A stretch of 64,000 nt of DNA. Origin: Bacteroidia bacterium. GTDB taxonomy: Bacteria; Bacteroidota; Bacteroidia; SpSt-205. Under the pieces are notes generated by a model that was not told the origin of the DNA, ran no database searches, and worked only from the letters and a program-made list of their open reading frames with translations. The number at the start of each line of letters is the position of its first letter. Positions within the stretch are counted from its first letter, which is position 1. Both the position numbers and the translations under genes were made by a program. Location: positions 88,224 through 152,223 of the forward strand of contig BPGW01000001.1 of the NCBI GenBank assembly GCA_026003235.1, in the 5' to 3' direction. This document shows, in pieces, positions 52,557 through 61,058 of this stretch.

Positions 52557-53301
52557 GCGCATCATCCCCTGCCTGGATGTACACGACGGACGCGTCGTAA
52601 AGGGCGTCCAGTTCTTAGGCCTGCGCGACATGGGAGACCCCGTAAAGCTCGGCCTCTACTACCAAGAAGCGGGCGCAGATGAACTGGTGTACTTGGACAT
52701 ATCGGCCAGCGTAGAGGGCCGCCGTACTTTTCTCGCTGCGGTAGAACGGATCGCCGCCCAGTTGCGGATTCCTTTTACGGTGGGAGGCGGGGTAAGCACC
52801 ATAGAAGACATTCGGCGTCTCCTTGAGGCTGGTGCCGACAAAGTGTCTCTCAACACCGCGGCGCTGCAGCGGCCTTCGCTCCTTGCAGAGGCGGCTGCGG
52901 TTTTTGGGCGGCAGTGTATTGTACTGGCCATAGATGCCCAGGTTGAAGGAGAGACTTATCGGGTCTACTCGCATGGCGGCCGAAAACCCACGCTCTGGGA
53001 AGCGGTCGCTTGGGCCCAAGAGGGAGAGCGGCAGGGCGCCGGCGAGATCCTGCTCACCGCCATAGGCCGGGACGGCACACGAGCAGGGTACGACCTTCGC
53101 CTCACCCGTCAAGTGGCTCAGGCGGTCCGCGTGCCTGTCATCGCTTCCGGCGGAGCAGGCAAGCTGGAGCACTTCCTTGAAGTGCTGACGGAAGGAGCAG
53201 CCGAAGCGGCGCTGGCAGCCGGGCTTTTTCACGAAGGCTTGCTCACACCTTGGCAGGTTAAGGCCTACCTTCATGCCCAAGGGGTTCCTGTACGCCTATA
53301 A
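52546..53301 (+). CDS. hisF: Imidazole glycerol phosphate synthase, cyclase subunit
   Basis: 251 residues. [61 protein letters not shown] and [16 protein letters not shown] give a complete cyclase with both catalytic aspartates. Works with HisH. Overlaps hisA by 11 bases. Confidence 0.96.
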   Translation: MLAKRIIPCLDVHDGRVVKGVQFLGLRDMGDPVKLGLYYQEAGADELVYLDISASVEGRRTFLAAVERIAAQLRIPFTVGGGVSTIEDIRRLLEAGADKVSLNTAALQRPSLLAEAAAVFGRQCIVLAIDAQVEGETYRVYSHGGRKPTLWEAVAWAQEGERQGAGEILLTAIGRDGTRAGYDLRLTRQVAQAVRVPVIASGGAGKLEHFLEVLTEGAAEAALAAGLFHEGLLTPWQVKAYLHAQGVPVRL

Positions 53302-53306
53302 TCGCC

Positions 53307-53313
53307 TACTTTG
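53307..53313 (+). promoter_or_regulatory. Possible weak internal -7 element before hisIE
   Basis: TACTTTG has only one spacer base where TAnnTTTG has two; it ends eight bases before ATG 53322. The form recurs at 58728. Weak. Confidence 0.25.
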
Positions 53314-53321
53314 TGGTCAGG

Positions 53322-53918
53322 ATGTCCTCCCCTCTGCCTGAAGGCCTTTTTCCGGCCATTGTGCAGGATGCCGACACGCATGCGGTGCTCATGCTGGGTT
53401 ATATGAACGCCGAAGCTTTTCGGCTCACGCAGGAGACGGGCTGGGTGACTTTCTGGAGCCGCAGCCGGCAGCGTCTCTGGACTAAGGGAGAAACCTCGGG
53501 AAACAGGCTGGCGGTGGTGGCGCTGCGGTGGGATTGCGATGGCGATGCGCTCCTCGTGCTGGCTCGTCCGCAAGGCCCTACCTGCCATCGGGGCACTTAC
53601 TCCTGCTTTTCGGAAGCGGGCGAATGGCCCGGCAGCTTCTTGGGGCACCTCCAGCGGATCGTGACCGAGCGAGCGCAAGCCGACCCACAAACTTCCTACA
53701 CGGCGCAGCTCCTGCAGGCCGGCCTGCCCCGCTTGGCTCAAAAAGCAGGCGAAGAAGCCGTAGAAGTGGCTATCGCAGCTCTTACCGAACCGCCGGAACG
53801 CCTCCTTGAAGAGACGGCCGACCTTATATACCACCTGGCCGTGCTACTTTATGCTTGTGGGCTCTCTTTCGCTGAGGTAGAAGCCCTCTTGCGCAAGCGA
53901 CATGAGCGGCGCGCCTGA
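53322..53918 (+). CDS. hisIE: Phosphoribosyl-AMP cyclohydrolase / phosphoribosyl-ATP pyrophosphatase
   Basis: 198 residues from ATG 53322; GTG 53313 is an alternative. The HisI domain has [38 protein letters not shown] and metal-site cysteines in DCDGDALL and [12 protein letters not shown]. The HisE domain (from about 105) has [14 protein letters not shown] and [16 protein letters not shown]. This is the last his gene in the operon. There is a 20-base gap after hisF, the longest in the unit. Confidence 0.94.
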   Translation: MSSPLPEGLFPAIVQDADTHAVLMLGYMNAEAFRLTQETGWVTFWSRSRQRLWTKGETSGNRLAVVALRWDCDGDALLVLARPQGPTCHRGTYSCFSEAGEWPGSFLGHLQRIVTERAQADPQTSYTAQLLQAGLPRLAQKAGEEAVEVAIAALTEPPERLLEETADLIYHLAVLLYACGLSFAEVEALLRKRHERRA

Positions 53919-54216
53919 GTATCAGCTTGTAGGTCTGTTACATGCCTTGCTGCCGGTCGTGCCGCTGGGAAGGGATCGGAAAAAACAACCTTTTGTCGTC
54001 CTTACCGATACCCCCCGGCCCCAGTATATTCTGTTAGAGGCCCACGGTCCGCTTGTGGAAAGGGTGCAAAAAGTGCCTCTCCACGCGAAGGTCGCCGTGC
54101 GGTTTGCGTTGGAAGGCTGGCTTTGGCATCCCCCTCAAGGAGCGGCCCGCTATGTGGTGCGCCTTCTGGCTCTTGAGATTACCCGGCTGGAGGAAAACAT
54201 GCCGACGGGCTCGTAA
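53902..54216 (+). CDS. DUF3127-like protein
   Basis: 104 residues. [20 protein letters not shown], and a later [12 protein letters not shown] with a final strand-rich region resemble DUF3127, a small beta-barrel family common in Bacteroidota and possibly OB-like. The GREW-type motif of the family is degenerate here (LEGWLW). Overlaps hisIE by 17 bases. Its TAA stop is the first part of the -7 element for the next gene. Confidence 0.6.
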   Translation: MSGAPEYQLVGLLHALLPVVPLGRDRKKQPFVVLTDTPRPQYILLEAHGPLVERVQKVPLHAKVAVRFALEGWLWHPPQGAARYVVRLLALEITRLEENMPTGS

Positions 54217-54221
54217 CTTTG
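54214..54221 (+). promoter_or_regulatory. Putative -7 element for the SPT-like gene
   Basis: TAACTTTG, exact match, six bases before ATG 54228. Its TAA is the stop codon of the upstream gene. Confidence 0.6.
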
Positions 54222-54227
54222 TGGGGT

Positions 54228-55466
54228 ATGGACTTATTTGAGAAAGTCCGGGCTCGCATGGGGGCCGACCTCGGCAAATATGCAGAAATCGGACATCACT
54301 ATTTGGCTTTTCCCAAACTCACCGGTCCGCTGGGTCCTCACATGTACTTCCAGGGCAAGCCTGTCTTGGTGTGGTCCCTCAACGACTATCTGGGCCTGGG
54401 CAGTGACCCCGCCGTAAAAGAAGCCGATGCCCAAGCCGCCCAAGAATACGGCTTGGCTTATCCCATGGGTTCCCGCATGCTGACCGGCAACACCGACCAG
54501 CACGAGGCTTTGGAGCGCGAACTGGCCGATTTCCTGGGCAAGCCCGATGTTTTTCTCTTGAACTATGGGTACCAGGGCTTTCTTTCAGTGATAGATGCGC
54601 TCACAGACCGGCACGATGTGGTGATCTACGACAGCCTGTCTCACGCTTGTCTGATAGATGGGGTACGGCTCAGCCCTGCCCTGCGCATGAGCTTTCGCCA
54701 CAACGACATCGCCCACCTGGAGTCCCGCCTTCAAAGGGCGTTAGCTCACATAGAGAAGACCGGCGGGGGCATTCTTGTCATCACCGAAGGGGTTTTCGGC
54801 ATGCGGGGCGATACCGGTGCGCTGGACCGGATCGCGGCCCTCAAAGCCCGCTATCCCTTCCGCCTTCTTGTAGACGATGCGCATGGCTTTGGCGTACTGG
54901 GTGCCACAGGCCGGGGTACCCCTGAGCACTACGGCGTGGAAGAGGCCGTGGACATCTGGCTGGGCACCTTCGCTAAAACCATGGCCCTCATCGGAGCCTT
55001 CGTGGCCGGCGAAAAGGAAGTCATTCAATACCTACGCTACCACCTGCGCAGCCAGATTTACGCCAAGTCCTTACCCATCGCCGTGGTGATAGGGGCTCGC
55101 AAGCGGCTTGAACTTTTGCGCACGCAGCCTGAGCGCCGAGAAAAGCTCTGGCACATCACCCGTCGCCTCCAAGAAGGGCTCAAAAAGGCAGGCTTTTCCC
55201 TTGGGGTGACCGAAACACCCGTCACGCCCGTCTACCTTTCCGGCAGCGAGACCGAAGCTATCGCCCTGGTGAAGGACCTGCGGGAAAACTTCGGGATTTT
55301 CTGCTCCGCCGTAACGTACCCTGTCATTGAAAAAGGCCACATCATCTTGCGGCTCATTCCTACGGCGGCCCATACCGAAGCGGATGTCGATCGCACCATA
55401 GCCGCTTTCTGCGAAGTAGCCGCCCGGCTACAAGCAGGCGCCTACGCCCAACCGGTCTCTCTATGA
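54228..55466 (+). CDS. Alpha-oxoamine synthase, serine palmitoyltransferase-like
   Basis: 412 residues from ATG 54228. PLP enzyme condensing an amino acid with an acyl thioester. WSLNDYLGLGSDPAVKEA, MGSRMLTGNTDQHEALE, YDSLSHACLIDG, ITEGVFGMRGDTG, VDDAHGFGVLGATGRG and K250 in LGTFAKTMALIG (PLP lysine) place it in the family of serine palmitoyltransferase, AONS and KBL. In Bacteroidota this branch is often sphingolipid-forming; which substrate it uses cannot be read here. A lyase of sphingoid-base phosphates is encoded 3 kb downstream, favouring sphingolipid metabolism. Confidence 0.82.
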   Translation: MDLFEKVRARMGADLGKYAEIGHHYLAFPKLTGPLGPHMYFQGKPVLVWSLNDYLGLGSDPAVKEADAQAAQEYGLAYPMGSRMLTGNTDQHEALERELADFLGKPDVFLLNYGYQGFLSVIDALTDRHDVVIYDSLSHACLIDGVRLSPALRMSFRHNDIAHLESRLQRALAHIEKTGGGILVITEGVFGMRGDTGALDRIAALKARYPFRLLVDDAHGFGVLGATGRGTPEHYGVEEAVDIWLGTFAKTMALIGAFVAGEKEVIQYLRYHLRSQIYAKSLPIAVVIGARKRLELLRTQPERREKLWHITRRLQEGLKKAGFSLGVTETPVTPVYLSGSETEAIALVKDLRENFGIFCSAVTYPVIEKGHIILRLIPTAAHTEADVDRTIAAFCEVAARLQAGAYAQPVSL

Positions 55467-57313
55467 GTGGGCCTTCCTTGCCCGATGTTGAGCGCCAGCG
55501 TAAGCTCGTAGACGAACTCAACGCGCAGGCTTACGACGAGCGGTACAACAACACCCAGCTTACCCTGCAGTTTGCGCGGGATGCGTTGGAAAAAGCCCAG
55601 AAAATCCATTACACCGAGGGGGAAGCCTGGGCCTGGCGAAACCTGGGGATCGGTCACGCTATAAAAGGAGAACTTGAGCAGGCTGAGTCCTGCCTCAAAA
55701 AGGCGATAGCGCTTTTTGAGCAGCTGGAGCACCCCCGAGGCCTCGGCCTCTCGTATTCCAACCTCGGTACCGTGTACCAGCAGATGGGACGCCTGGATAA
55801 GGCTGTAGAGTATCTGGTGCGTTCTCTGCGGTATTTGCAGCTTATTCCGGAATTAGCTTTCTTTTACGCGCAGGCGCTGGCTAACCTCGGTTCTCTTTTT
55901 GGGGAGCTGGAGCAGTACGAGCTGGCCCGGGAATACCATGAAAAGGCTCTCAAGATTCACGAGTCTGTGGGGGCCAAACGCGGTATGTTCTTTTCTCTGG
56001 TGAGCTTAGGGGGGTTTTACGAGGAGACGCAGCAGAAAGAAGCGGCAGAAAACTGCCTGGCGCAGGCTTTGGACATCGCCACGGAGTTGGGGGAAGAGGA
56101 TCTGGTGATCCGGGCGCTGCTGTCACAGGCGCAGCTTTTCCATCGTACAGGCCGCAGCAAAGAAGCGCTTGAACGGCTCCAGCGCGCTGAAGTGCTGGCC
56201 CAGGCCTTGGATAGCCCTTTCCTCCTTTACCAACTGTATGTTCTAATGGCTGACACGTGCCTGGCCCTCCATCTTTTGGACAAAGCCCAAGAAGCGCTTG
56301 AGAAAGTCTATGTGTATCGGGAGAAAGCGCCGGTGGGTTCCCTGGACTACTTTGTGCCCGATATCCAAGCTCGGCTGGCTGAAAAGGCGGGCCGCTTTGA
56401 AGAAGCCTATCGCTACTACAAGCAGTATGTGGAACAGCGTTTTGCCCTCCAGCGGGCTGTGACCCGCAACGTAGTGGGCACGCTGGAGAAAATCTTGCGA
56501 GAAGACCTGTTGGGGGCTGGCCAGGAAGCTTCCCCAGACCTCTTGGTAGCCCGCCGAATCCAGGAAGTCATGCTCCATGGCGAGGCTGAGCTAAAGCAGA
56601 TCTTTCCGGAAAGCGTCCTCTGGAGCGTCCCCAAAGGGGTCGTGAGTGGGGACTTTCTATGGGCAGGCAAGGGAAAGGAAGGCGCTCAGATCTTAGTGAT
56701 AGCCGACGCCTCGGGCGCGGGGGTATCTGCCGCTATGCTTTCTACCGTAGCGCACGTGTTGTTGTATGAAATCATCTCTTTGCGGTCCGTTTCGGATCCA
56801 GGACGCATCCTCAGCCAACTCCATAAAAGCCTCCTGGACATTTTGTACCCCTCGGCCAAGAAGACCGCTCCTGAATTGGAGGCTATCCAAGCCGAAGGGT
56901 TCCAGGTAGGGATCCTGGCTTTTTTCCCTTCCTTAGGGGAAGTCCATTTTGCTGGGGCGCATATACCGCTCTGGATATACAATCCGGCGCTGGGATGGGA
57001 GCAACTCGCCCCAGACAAACGCCTTATCGGCCAGAAAGCTGAAACGGAGGACCGTACCCCTCGCCTGTACACCAGTACGATTGTGCCTGTGGAGAGGGGG
57101 TGGACCCTGCTCTTTTTGACCGATGGGTGGGAGCGCCAGGTGCGGGCCTCCGACGGCAAACGATACGGGCGATCCAGCGTGCGAGACTTTCTGGCTGCCC
57201 ATCCCCCTACCGACCTCAAAGAATGGCTTGATACGGTCCGGCAAGAATGGGACCGCTGGCGAGAAGGAGCTGCCCCCACCGATGATATTCTCCTTGTCGC
57301 TACCCGCACATGA
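55463..57313 (+). CDS. Cytoplasmic TPR protein with SpoIIE-type PP2C phosphatase domain
   Basis: 616 residues with no signal or membrane helix. TPR repeats fill about 20-320 (AWRNLGIGHAIKGELEQAE, GLSYSNLGTVYQQMGRLDKA, ALANLGSLFGELEQYELA). A phosphatase domain starts near 370 with VARRIQEVML, VVSGDFLWAGKG, VIADASGAGVSAAML, LFLTDGWE and PTDDILLVA near the end; these hold the metal aspartates. Same domain order as the protein at 20060 but without the membrane helix. Start overlaps the stop of the preceding gene. Target unknown. Confidence 0.87.
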   Translation: MSGPSLPDVERQRKLVDELNAQAYDERYNNTQLTLQFARDALEKAQKIHYTEGEAWAWRNLGIGHAIKGELEQAESCLKKAIALFEQLEHPRGLGLSYSNLGTVYQQMGRLDKAVEYLVRSLRYLQLIPELAFFYAQALANLGSLFGELEQYELAREYHEKALKIHESVGAKRGMFFSLVSLGGFYEETQQKEAAENCLAQALDIATELGEEDLVIRALLSQAQLFHRTGRSKEALERLQRAEVLAQALDSPFLLYQLYVLMADTCLALHLLDKAQEALEKVYVYREKAPVGSLDYFVPDIQARLAEKAGRFEEAYRYYKQYVEQRFALQRAVTRNVVGTLEKILREDLLGAGQEASPDLLVARRIQEVMLHGEAELKQIFPESVLWSVPKGVVSGDFLWAGKGKEGAQILVIADASGAGVSAAMLSTVAHVLLYEIISLRSVSDPGRILSQLHKSLLDILYPSAKKTAPELEAIQAEGFQVGILAFFPSLGEVHFAGAHIPLWIYNPALGWEQLAPDKRLIGQKAETEDRTPRLYTSTIVPVERGWTLLFLTDGWERQVRASDGKRYGRSSVRDFLAAHPPTDLKEWLDTVRQEWDRWREGAAPTDDILLVATRT

Positions 57314-57963
57314 ACCGCTTCCTTTTCCTGGTGGCGAGCTTGCTGTGGGCGCAGGAGCCTATCGTCTACCAACTCTCCGGCATGGTTCTTAGCGCCACCA
57401 CCGGCGAACCCATCCCTTTTGTTTCGGTGCGGGTGGGGCGTACGCGCCGGGGTACCGTCGCTAACGCAGAGGGCTTCTACAGTTTGCCGGTGGTGCGCAG
57501 CGATACGCTGTATTTCTCTGCCGTAGGCTACAAAAAAGGCCGCTTCATTGTGAGCCCATACCTGGACGCCTACCAAGGCGATACCACCTCCGGCTACCTC
57601 TATGCGGTGCATTACCTGGTTGAAGACACCCTTGAGCTGCCTACCGTCCGCATCTCAGCTATCCGCACCCCCGAAGAGCTCAAAACCGCCTTGCTCAACG
57701 TGCCCCTGGAAACCCAGACCCAGGTCGCACGCGACAATGTTAGCCCTGAACTTATTGCCTACTTCCTGCAGAACCTCCCCGCCGACCCCCAGGAGCGCAT
57801 AAAAGTAGCCGAGCAGCGCTACCGAGACCTCTACTACAACCGAACCTTGCGGCCGGTTTATCCCATCTTAGACCCCATAGCGGCCTATCGGCTCGTGCGC
57901 TACCTGGCCGAGAAGGCCCAAATCAAGCGCGAAAAAATCTACGACTACTGGACCGATGACTGA
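57310..57963 (+). CDS. Secreted protein with carboxypeptidase-regulatory-like domain
   Basis: 217 residues. Signal peptide (MNRFLFLVASLLWAQ), then a beta-sandwich domain with GMVLSATTGEPIPFVSVRVGRTRRGTVANAEGFYSLPV and the SAVGYKKGRF turn, the same type of domain as at the N-terminus of TonB receptors. The C-terminal 100 residues are helical and polar, with no second domain. Likely periplasmic or outer-surface. ATGA overlap with the phosphatase; 3' end overlaps the convergent DUF2520 gene by 19 bases. Confidence 0.75.
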   Translation: MNRFLFLVASLLWAQEPIVYQLSGMVLSATTGEPIPFVSVRVGRTRRGTVANAEGFYSLPVVRSDTLYFSAVGYKKGRFIVSPYLDAYQGDTTSGYLYAVHYLVEDTLELPTVRISAIRTPEELKTALLNVPLETQTQVARDNVSPELIAYFLQNLPADPQERIKVAEQRYRDLYYNRTLRPVYPILDPIAAYRLVRYLAEKAQIKREKIYDYWTDD

Positions 57964-58714
57964 GCTATGTAAGAACGAATGTACTGGCTCATCGCTTGGT
58001 AGATGGGCGCCAGAGGAGGGGCTATTCGCTCAAGCAGGGCCAGGTGCTTGGTGAGGGTCTTTTCGTCGCCTCGGCGAGCCGGACCCGTTTGGGCCTCCTG
58101 GGGTGAGAGCCCTTGCAATTTGGAAAGAACCTCTTTTGTGAGCGGTAGATACACCTCTCGCGAAAAAGGAGCCGGCAAAACCGCTTCCGCCATGTGAAAA
58201 AGCGCATTGACGAAGTTAGCCGTGAACACCGCTCCTACATGGAGGCGCAGGCGGGTTCCGCTATCCGCAAAGTGAACCTTGGAAGCGTCTTGGGTGAGCG
58301 TTTCAGCCCAAGTTTGCGCCGCTGGAGTCCCTTCCCAAAAAACGAAAAATTCCCCCCAGTTTACCCTTCGCCCTGCGCTGAAGCTCTGCAAGGGATACAC
58401 TACACCAGCCTGGGATCCAAAAAAAGGCTCCAGTACGGCCAGTTCTACTGAACCGGCTGTATGAAACACCGGCACTTCCGGGGTGAGGTGCGGCGCAATC
58501 TGCGCAGCTACCGTGGGCAGTTGGGCGTCCCGCACGCATAAGAAAAGCGCCTTCAACGCCGGCCACGGAAAAGCTTCCTCCGCAGAGACCACCAGGAAAG
58601 GGGGTGTCCAGGACCTGATAAGGGCGCTTGAGCAGGGCCACAGCGAAACCCAGCTCATGCAGTCTCCAGGCGAGAGCCTGCCCCACGCCCTCCAGCGCCT
58701 ATGATGCCTACCAT
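57945..58714 (-). CDS. Rossmann-fold plus DUF2520 protein, twice frameshifted near its N-terminus
   Basis: The intended start is ATG 58714 (MVGIIGAG), with a dinucleotide-binding glycine motif. To read the conserved GQALAWRLHELGFAVALLKR one base must be removed at the triplet run 58688-58690; to continue into FLVVSAEEAFPWPALKALF one base must be removed from the five-base run at 58600-58604. The rest is intact to the stop: VPVFHTAGSVELAVLEPFF, GVVYPLQSFS, and the DUF2520 part with NFVNALFHMAEAVL. A dehydrogenase-like protein of unknown substrate. ORF callers will start it in a wrong frame at 58742. Confidence 0.72.
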
Positions 58715-58717
58715 GCT

Positions 58718-58725
58718 CAAAATTG
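58718..58725 (-). promoter_or_regulatory. Putative -7 element for the DUF2520 gene
   Basis: Minus-strand CAATTTTG, one mismatch, three bases before ATG 58714. Confidence 0.4.
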
Positions 58726-58727
58726 TG

Positions 58728-58734
58728 TACTTTG
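58728..58734 (+). promoter_or_regulatory. Putative -7 element for the S1P-lyase-like gene
   Basis: TACTTTG, with one spacer base instead of two, six bases before ATG 58741. Two bases separate it from the opposing element. Confidence 0.45.
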
Positions 58735-58740
58735 ACCGGC

Positions 58741-60171
58741 ATGAGACTACCTTCTCAAGGCCTGTCTAAGGAGTCTATCCTGGCTGAACTGGACGCCCTC
58801 AAAGCCCAGGATACCCAAAGCACGGATGGGCGGTTGTGGAGTCTGGTGTACTACCACAGCCCGGAAGTGCATGAGTTAGCCCAGGCTGCGTATGCCCGCT
58901 ACATAGCCGAGAATGCGCTCAATCCGCTGGCTTTCCCCAGCCTCCGCCGCATGGAGAACGACCTCATCGCCATGGTGAGGCACCTTCTGCACTGCCCGGG
59001 TGTAGGCACGCTGACCAGTGGGGGTACCGAGAGCCTTTTTTTGGCGCTCAAGGCTGCCCGGGATTACGCTCGGGCTCGGCGCCCTCATATCGCCCAGCCG
59101 GAGGTGATCGCGCCTCTTTCGGCGCACCCGGCCCTGGATAAAGCCGCCCAGTACTTGGGCCTGCGCATGGTGCATACGCCCCTCACGACGGAGGGAGCGG
59201 CCGACGTGGCCGCCATGGAAGCCGCCCTTTCTGAGCGCACGATTCTCCTGGTGGGCTCGGCGCCTTCTTACCCCCATGGGGTGATGGACCCTATTCCGGA
59301 GATTGCCGCTTTGGCCGCTTCGCGGGGCCTCTTGTGCCATGTGGACGCCTGCATAGGGGGGTTCATCCTTCCCTTTTTGGAACGAATCGGCGTGCCGGTG
59401 CCGCCCTTTGACTTTCGGGTAGAGGGGGTCACAAGCCTTTCCGTGGACCTGCATAAGTACGGCTATACCCCTAAGGGGGCTTCGGTGCTCTTGTATCGGG
59501 ACCGAGAGGTGCGGCGCCATCAGTTTTTTGTATACGGGGGCTGGCCAGGAGGTATCTACGCCTCGGCTACTTTTGCAGGCACGCGTTCGGGTGGAGCTAT
59601 CGCAGCTGCTTGGGCTGTCTTGCGCTACTTGGGCGAAGCAGGCTACACCGAAGCTGCTCGCAAGACTTGGGAGGCCACCCAACGGCTGCGGGACGGCATT
59701 CAGCAGATTCCAGGTCTCTACTTAGTAGGCAAGCCGGCGGCTACGATCTTGGCTATAGGCGCGCACCCTCCCTTGGATATCTACGCTATCGGCGATGCCC
59801 TGGCTAAGCGAGGGTGGTTTCTAGACCGGCAGCAGAAGCCTCCCAGCTTGCACCTCACCGTCACGGTCGCTCATGCAGCCGTGGTAGAGGCTTTTCTTCG
59901 TGATCTGGAAGCCGTGGTGGCAGAAGAAAAGCACTCTGCCTCCCGGGCTATGTGGCGTCGCCGCTTAGGTCGGACGGTGACGCACACCGCCCTTCGGATC
60001 CTTCCTTCGCGCTGGGTGCGTACTCTGGCCAGATGGGTCAGCGCCACGGCTCGCAATCCGCGCCCTTCACGGCGTACAGCAGCTATTTATGGCATGATGG
60101 CCGCCTTGCCCAGCCAAGACTCGGTAGAGAAGCTCGTAGAGGACTTCTTAGACAAAACGCTGGAAGGGTAG
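58741..60171 (+). CDS. Sphingosine-1-phosphate lyase-like PLP enzyme
   Basis: 476 residues from ATG 58741. Group II decarboxylase fold. GTLTSGGTESLFLALKAARDYAR, CHVDACIGGFILPF, PFDFRVEGVTSLSVDLHKYGYTPKG with K239 as PLP lysine, and WPGGIYASATFAGTRSGG match sphingoid-base-phosphate lyases better than glutamate decarboxylases. These cleave phosphorylated sphingoid bases to an aldehyde and phosphoethanolamine. No N-terminal membrane helix is seen, unlike eukaryotic forms. The C-terminal 90 residues are a basic helical tail. The SPT-like gene lies 3 kb upstream. Confidence 0.85.
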   Translation: MRLPSQGLSKESILAELDALKAQDTQSTDGRLWSLVYYHSPEVHELAQAAYARYIAENALNPLAFPSLRRMENDLIAMVRHLLHCPGVGTLTSGGTESLFLALKAARDYARARRPHIAQPEVIAPLSAHPALDKAAQYLGLRMVHTPLTTEGAADVAAMEAALSERTILLVGSAPSYPHGVMDPIPEIAALAASRGLLCHVDACIGGFILPFLERIGVPVPPFDFRVEGVTSLSVDLHKYGYTPKGASVLLYRDREVRRHQFFVYGGWPGGIYASATFAGTRSGGAIAAAWAVLRYLGEAGYTEAARKTWEATQRLRDGIQQIPGLYLVGKPAATILAIGAHPPLDIYAIGDALAKRGWFLDRQQKPPSLHLTVTVAHAAVVEAFLRDLEAVVAEEKHSASRAMWRRRLGRTVTHTALRILPSRWVRTLARWVSATARNPRPSRRTAAIYGMMAALPSQDSVEKLVEDFLDKTLEG

Positions 60172-60191
60172 TCTACGGGGTGGGGGTTCAG

Positions 60192-61032
60192 CTACTCGGC
60201 GGCGGGCGCCGTCTCCTCCGAAGTCCTCGAAGGCCTGGGAAGAAAGAGCCACCCAGGGCTCCCCAGAAAGGCTTCCGGGGAAAGGGTGCGCATTCCTTCC
60301 AGCGCTTGGGCCGAATCGCTGAAAAGCACAATAAGGTCAGCTTCGTACGTGTGGGCTACATTTAGAATCAGCTGAACAAAGCGAGGGCCGCTCCAAGAAA
60401 CTTTCTCATACGCAGAGGCCTGTACAAGGCGCTGAAGGCGGCTATGCATCTTCTCTATGCGGCCATCTGGGCGCAAGAGAGGAAGGGCCGCAACCTGGGC
60501 ACCTACTTTGCGGGTGAGGGTGCGTAAAAAACGAAACCCCTTCCGGCGAACGGTAATCCGCATCGTACACCACCAGCATCTTCTTCCAGGTTATCCGACT
60601 CTCTGGAAAAACCACCAGGATAGGGATGGAAGCGTGGTGGATGAAGTGGCGAGTATGAAAGCCCAAGGCTCCTTCGGAGTCTTCGCCCTGGCCTTGAGCG
60701 CCCAGTGCCAAGAGGCGGTAGCTTCGGCTTTGGAGGTATCGGTGCAACCCCTCGGTCAAGAAGTCTCGTTGGGAAACCAGGCGGATACTGCGCCGTTCGT
60801 TAGCGGGCACATGGGCAGCCACAAACTCGCGTAGGCGCTGATGGGCAGCTTGCGCCGCCTCTTGTTCCATCTGTTCAATTATGTGAGCTGACAGGAAGGG
60901 CAATCCACGAGGCAGCTGATAAGCATGGTAAAGAACCAGCGAATCCCGCAGCTTCCTTCGCAGGGGAAGGAGCGCTTGCAGCACCGCAGCCGAGGCTGGA
61001 CTATAGTCAATGGCGGCTAAGAGCTTCCCCAT
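60192..61032 (-). CDS. Tandem universal stress protein, frameshifted mid-gene
   Basis: Start ATG 61032 (MGKLLAAIDYSPASAAVLQALLPL). The first UspA domain ends with GFHTRHFIHHASIPILVVF. The second begins KKMLVVYDADYRSPEG and then loses frame at a four-base run at 60537-60540; removing one base continues as FRFLRTLTRKVGAQVAALPLL to the stop at 60192, giving about 279 residues, the usual length of a two-domain Bacteroidota UspA. ORF callers will list 60442-61032 and 60192-60563 separately. The start is supported by TACTTTTG five bases upstream. Confidence 0.8.
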
Positions 61033-61037
61033 CCTTA

Positions 61038-61045
61038 CAAAAGTA
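61038..61045 (-). promoter_or_regulatory. Putative -7 element for the universal stress protein
   Basis: Minus-strand TACTTTTG, exact match, five bases before ATG 61032. Confidence 0.62.
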
Positions 61046-61058
61046 GGCTCTTTTTCCG

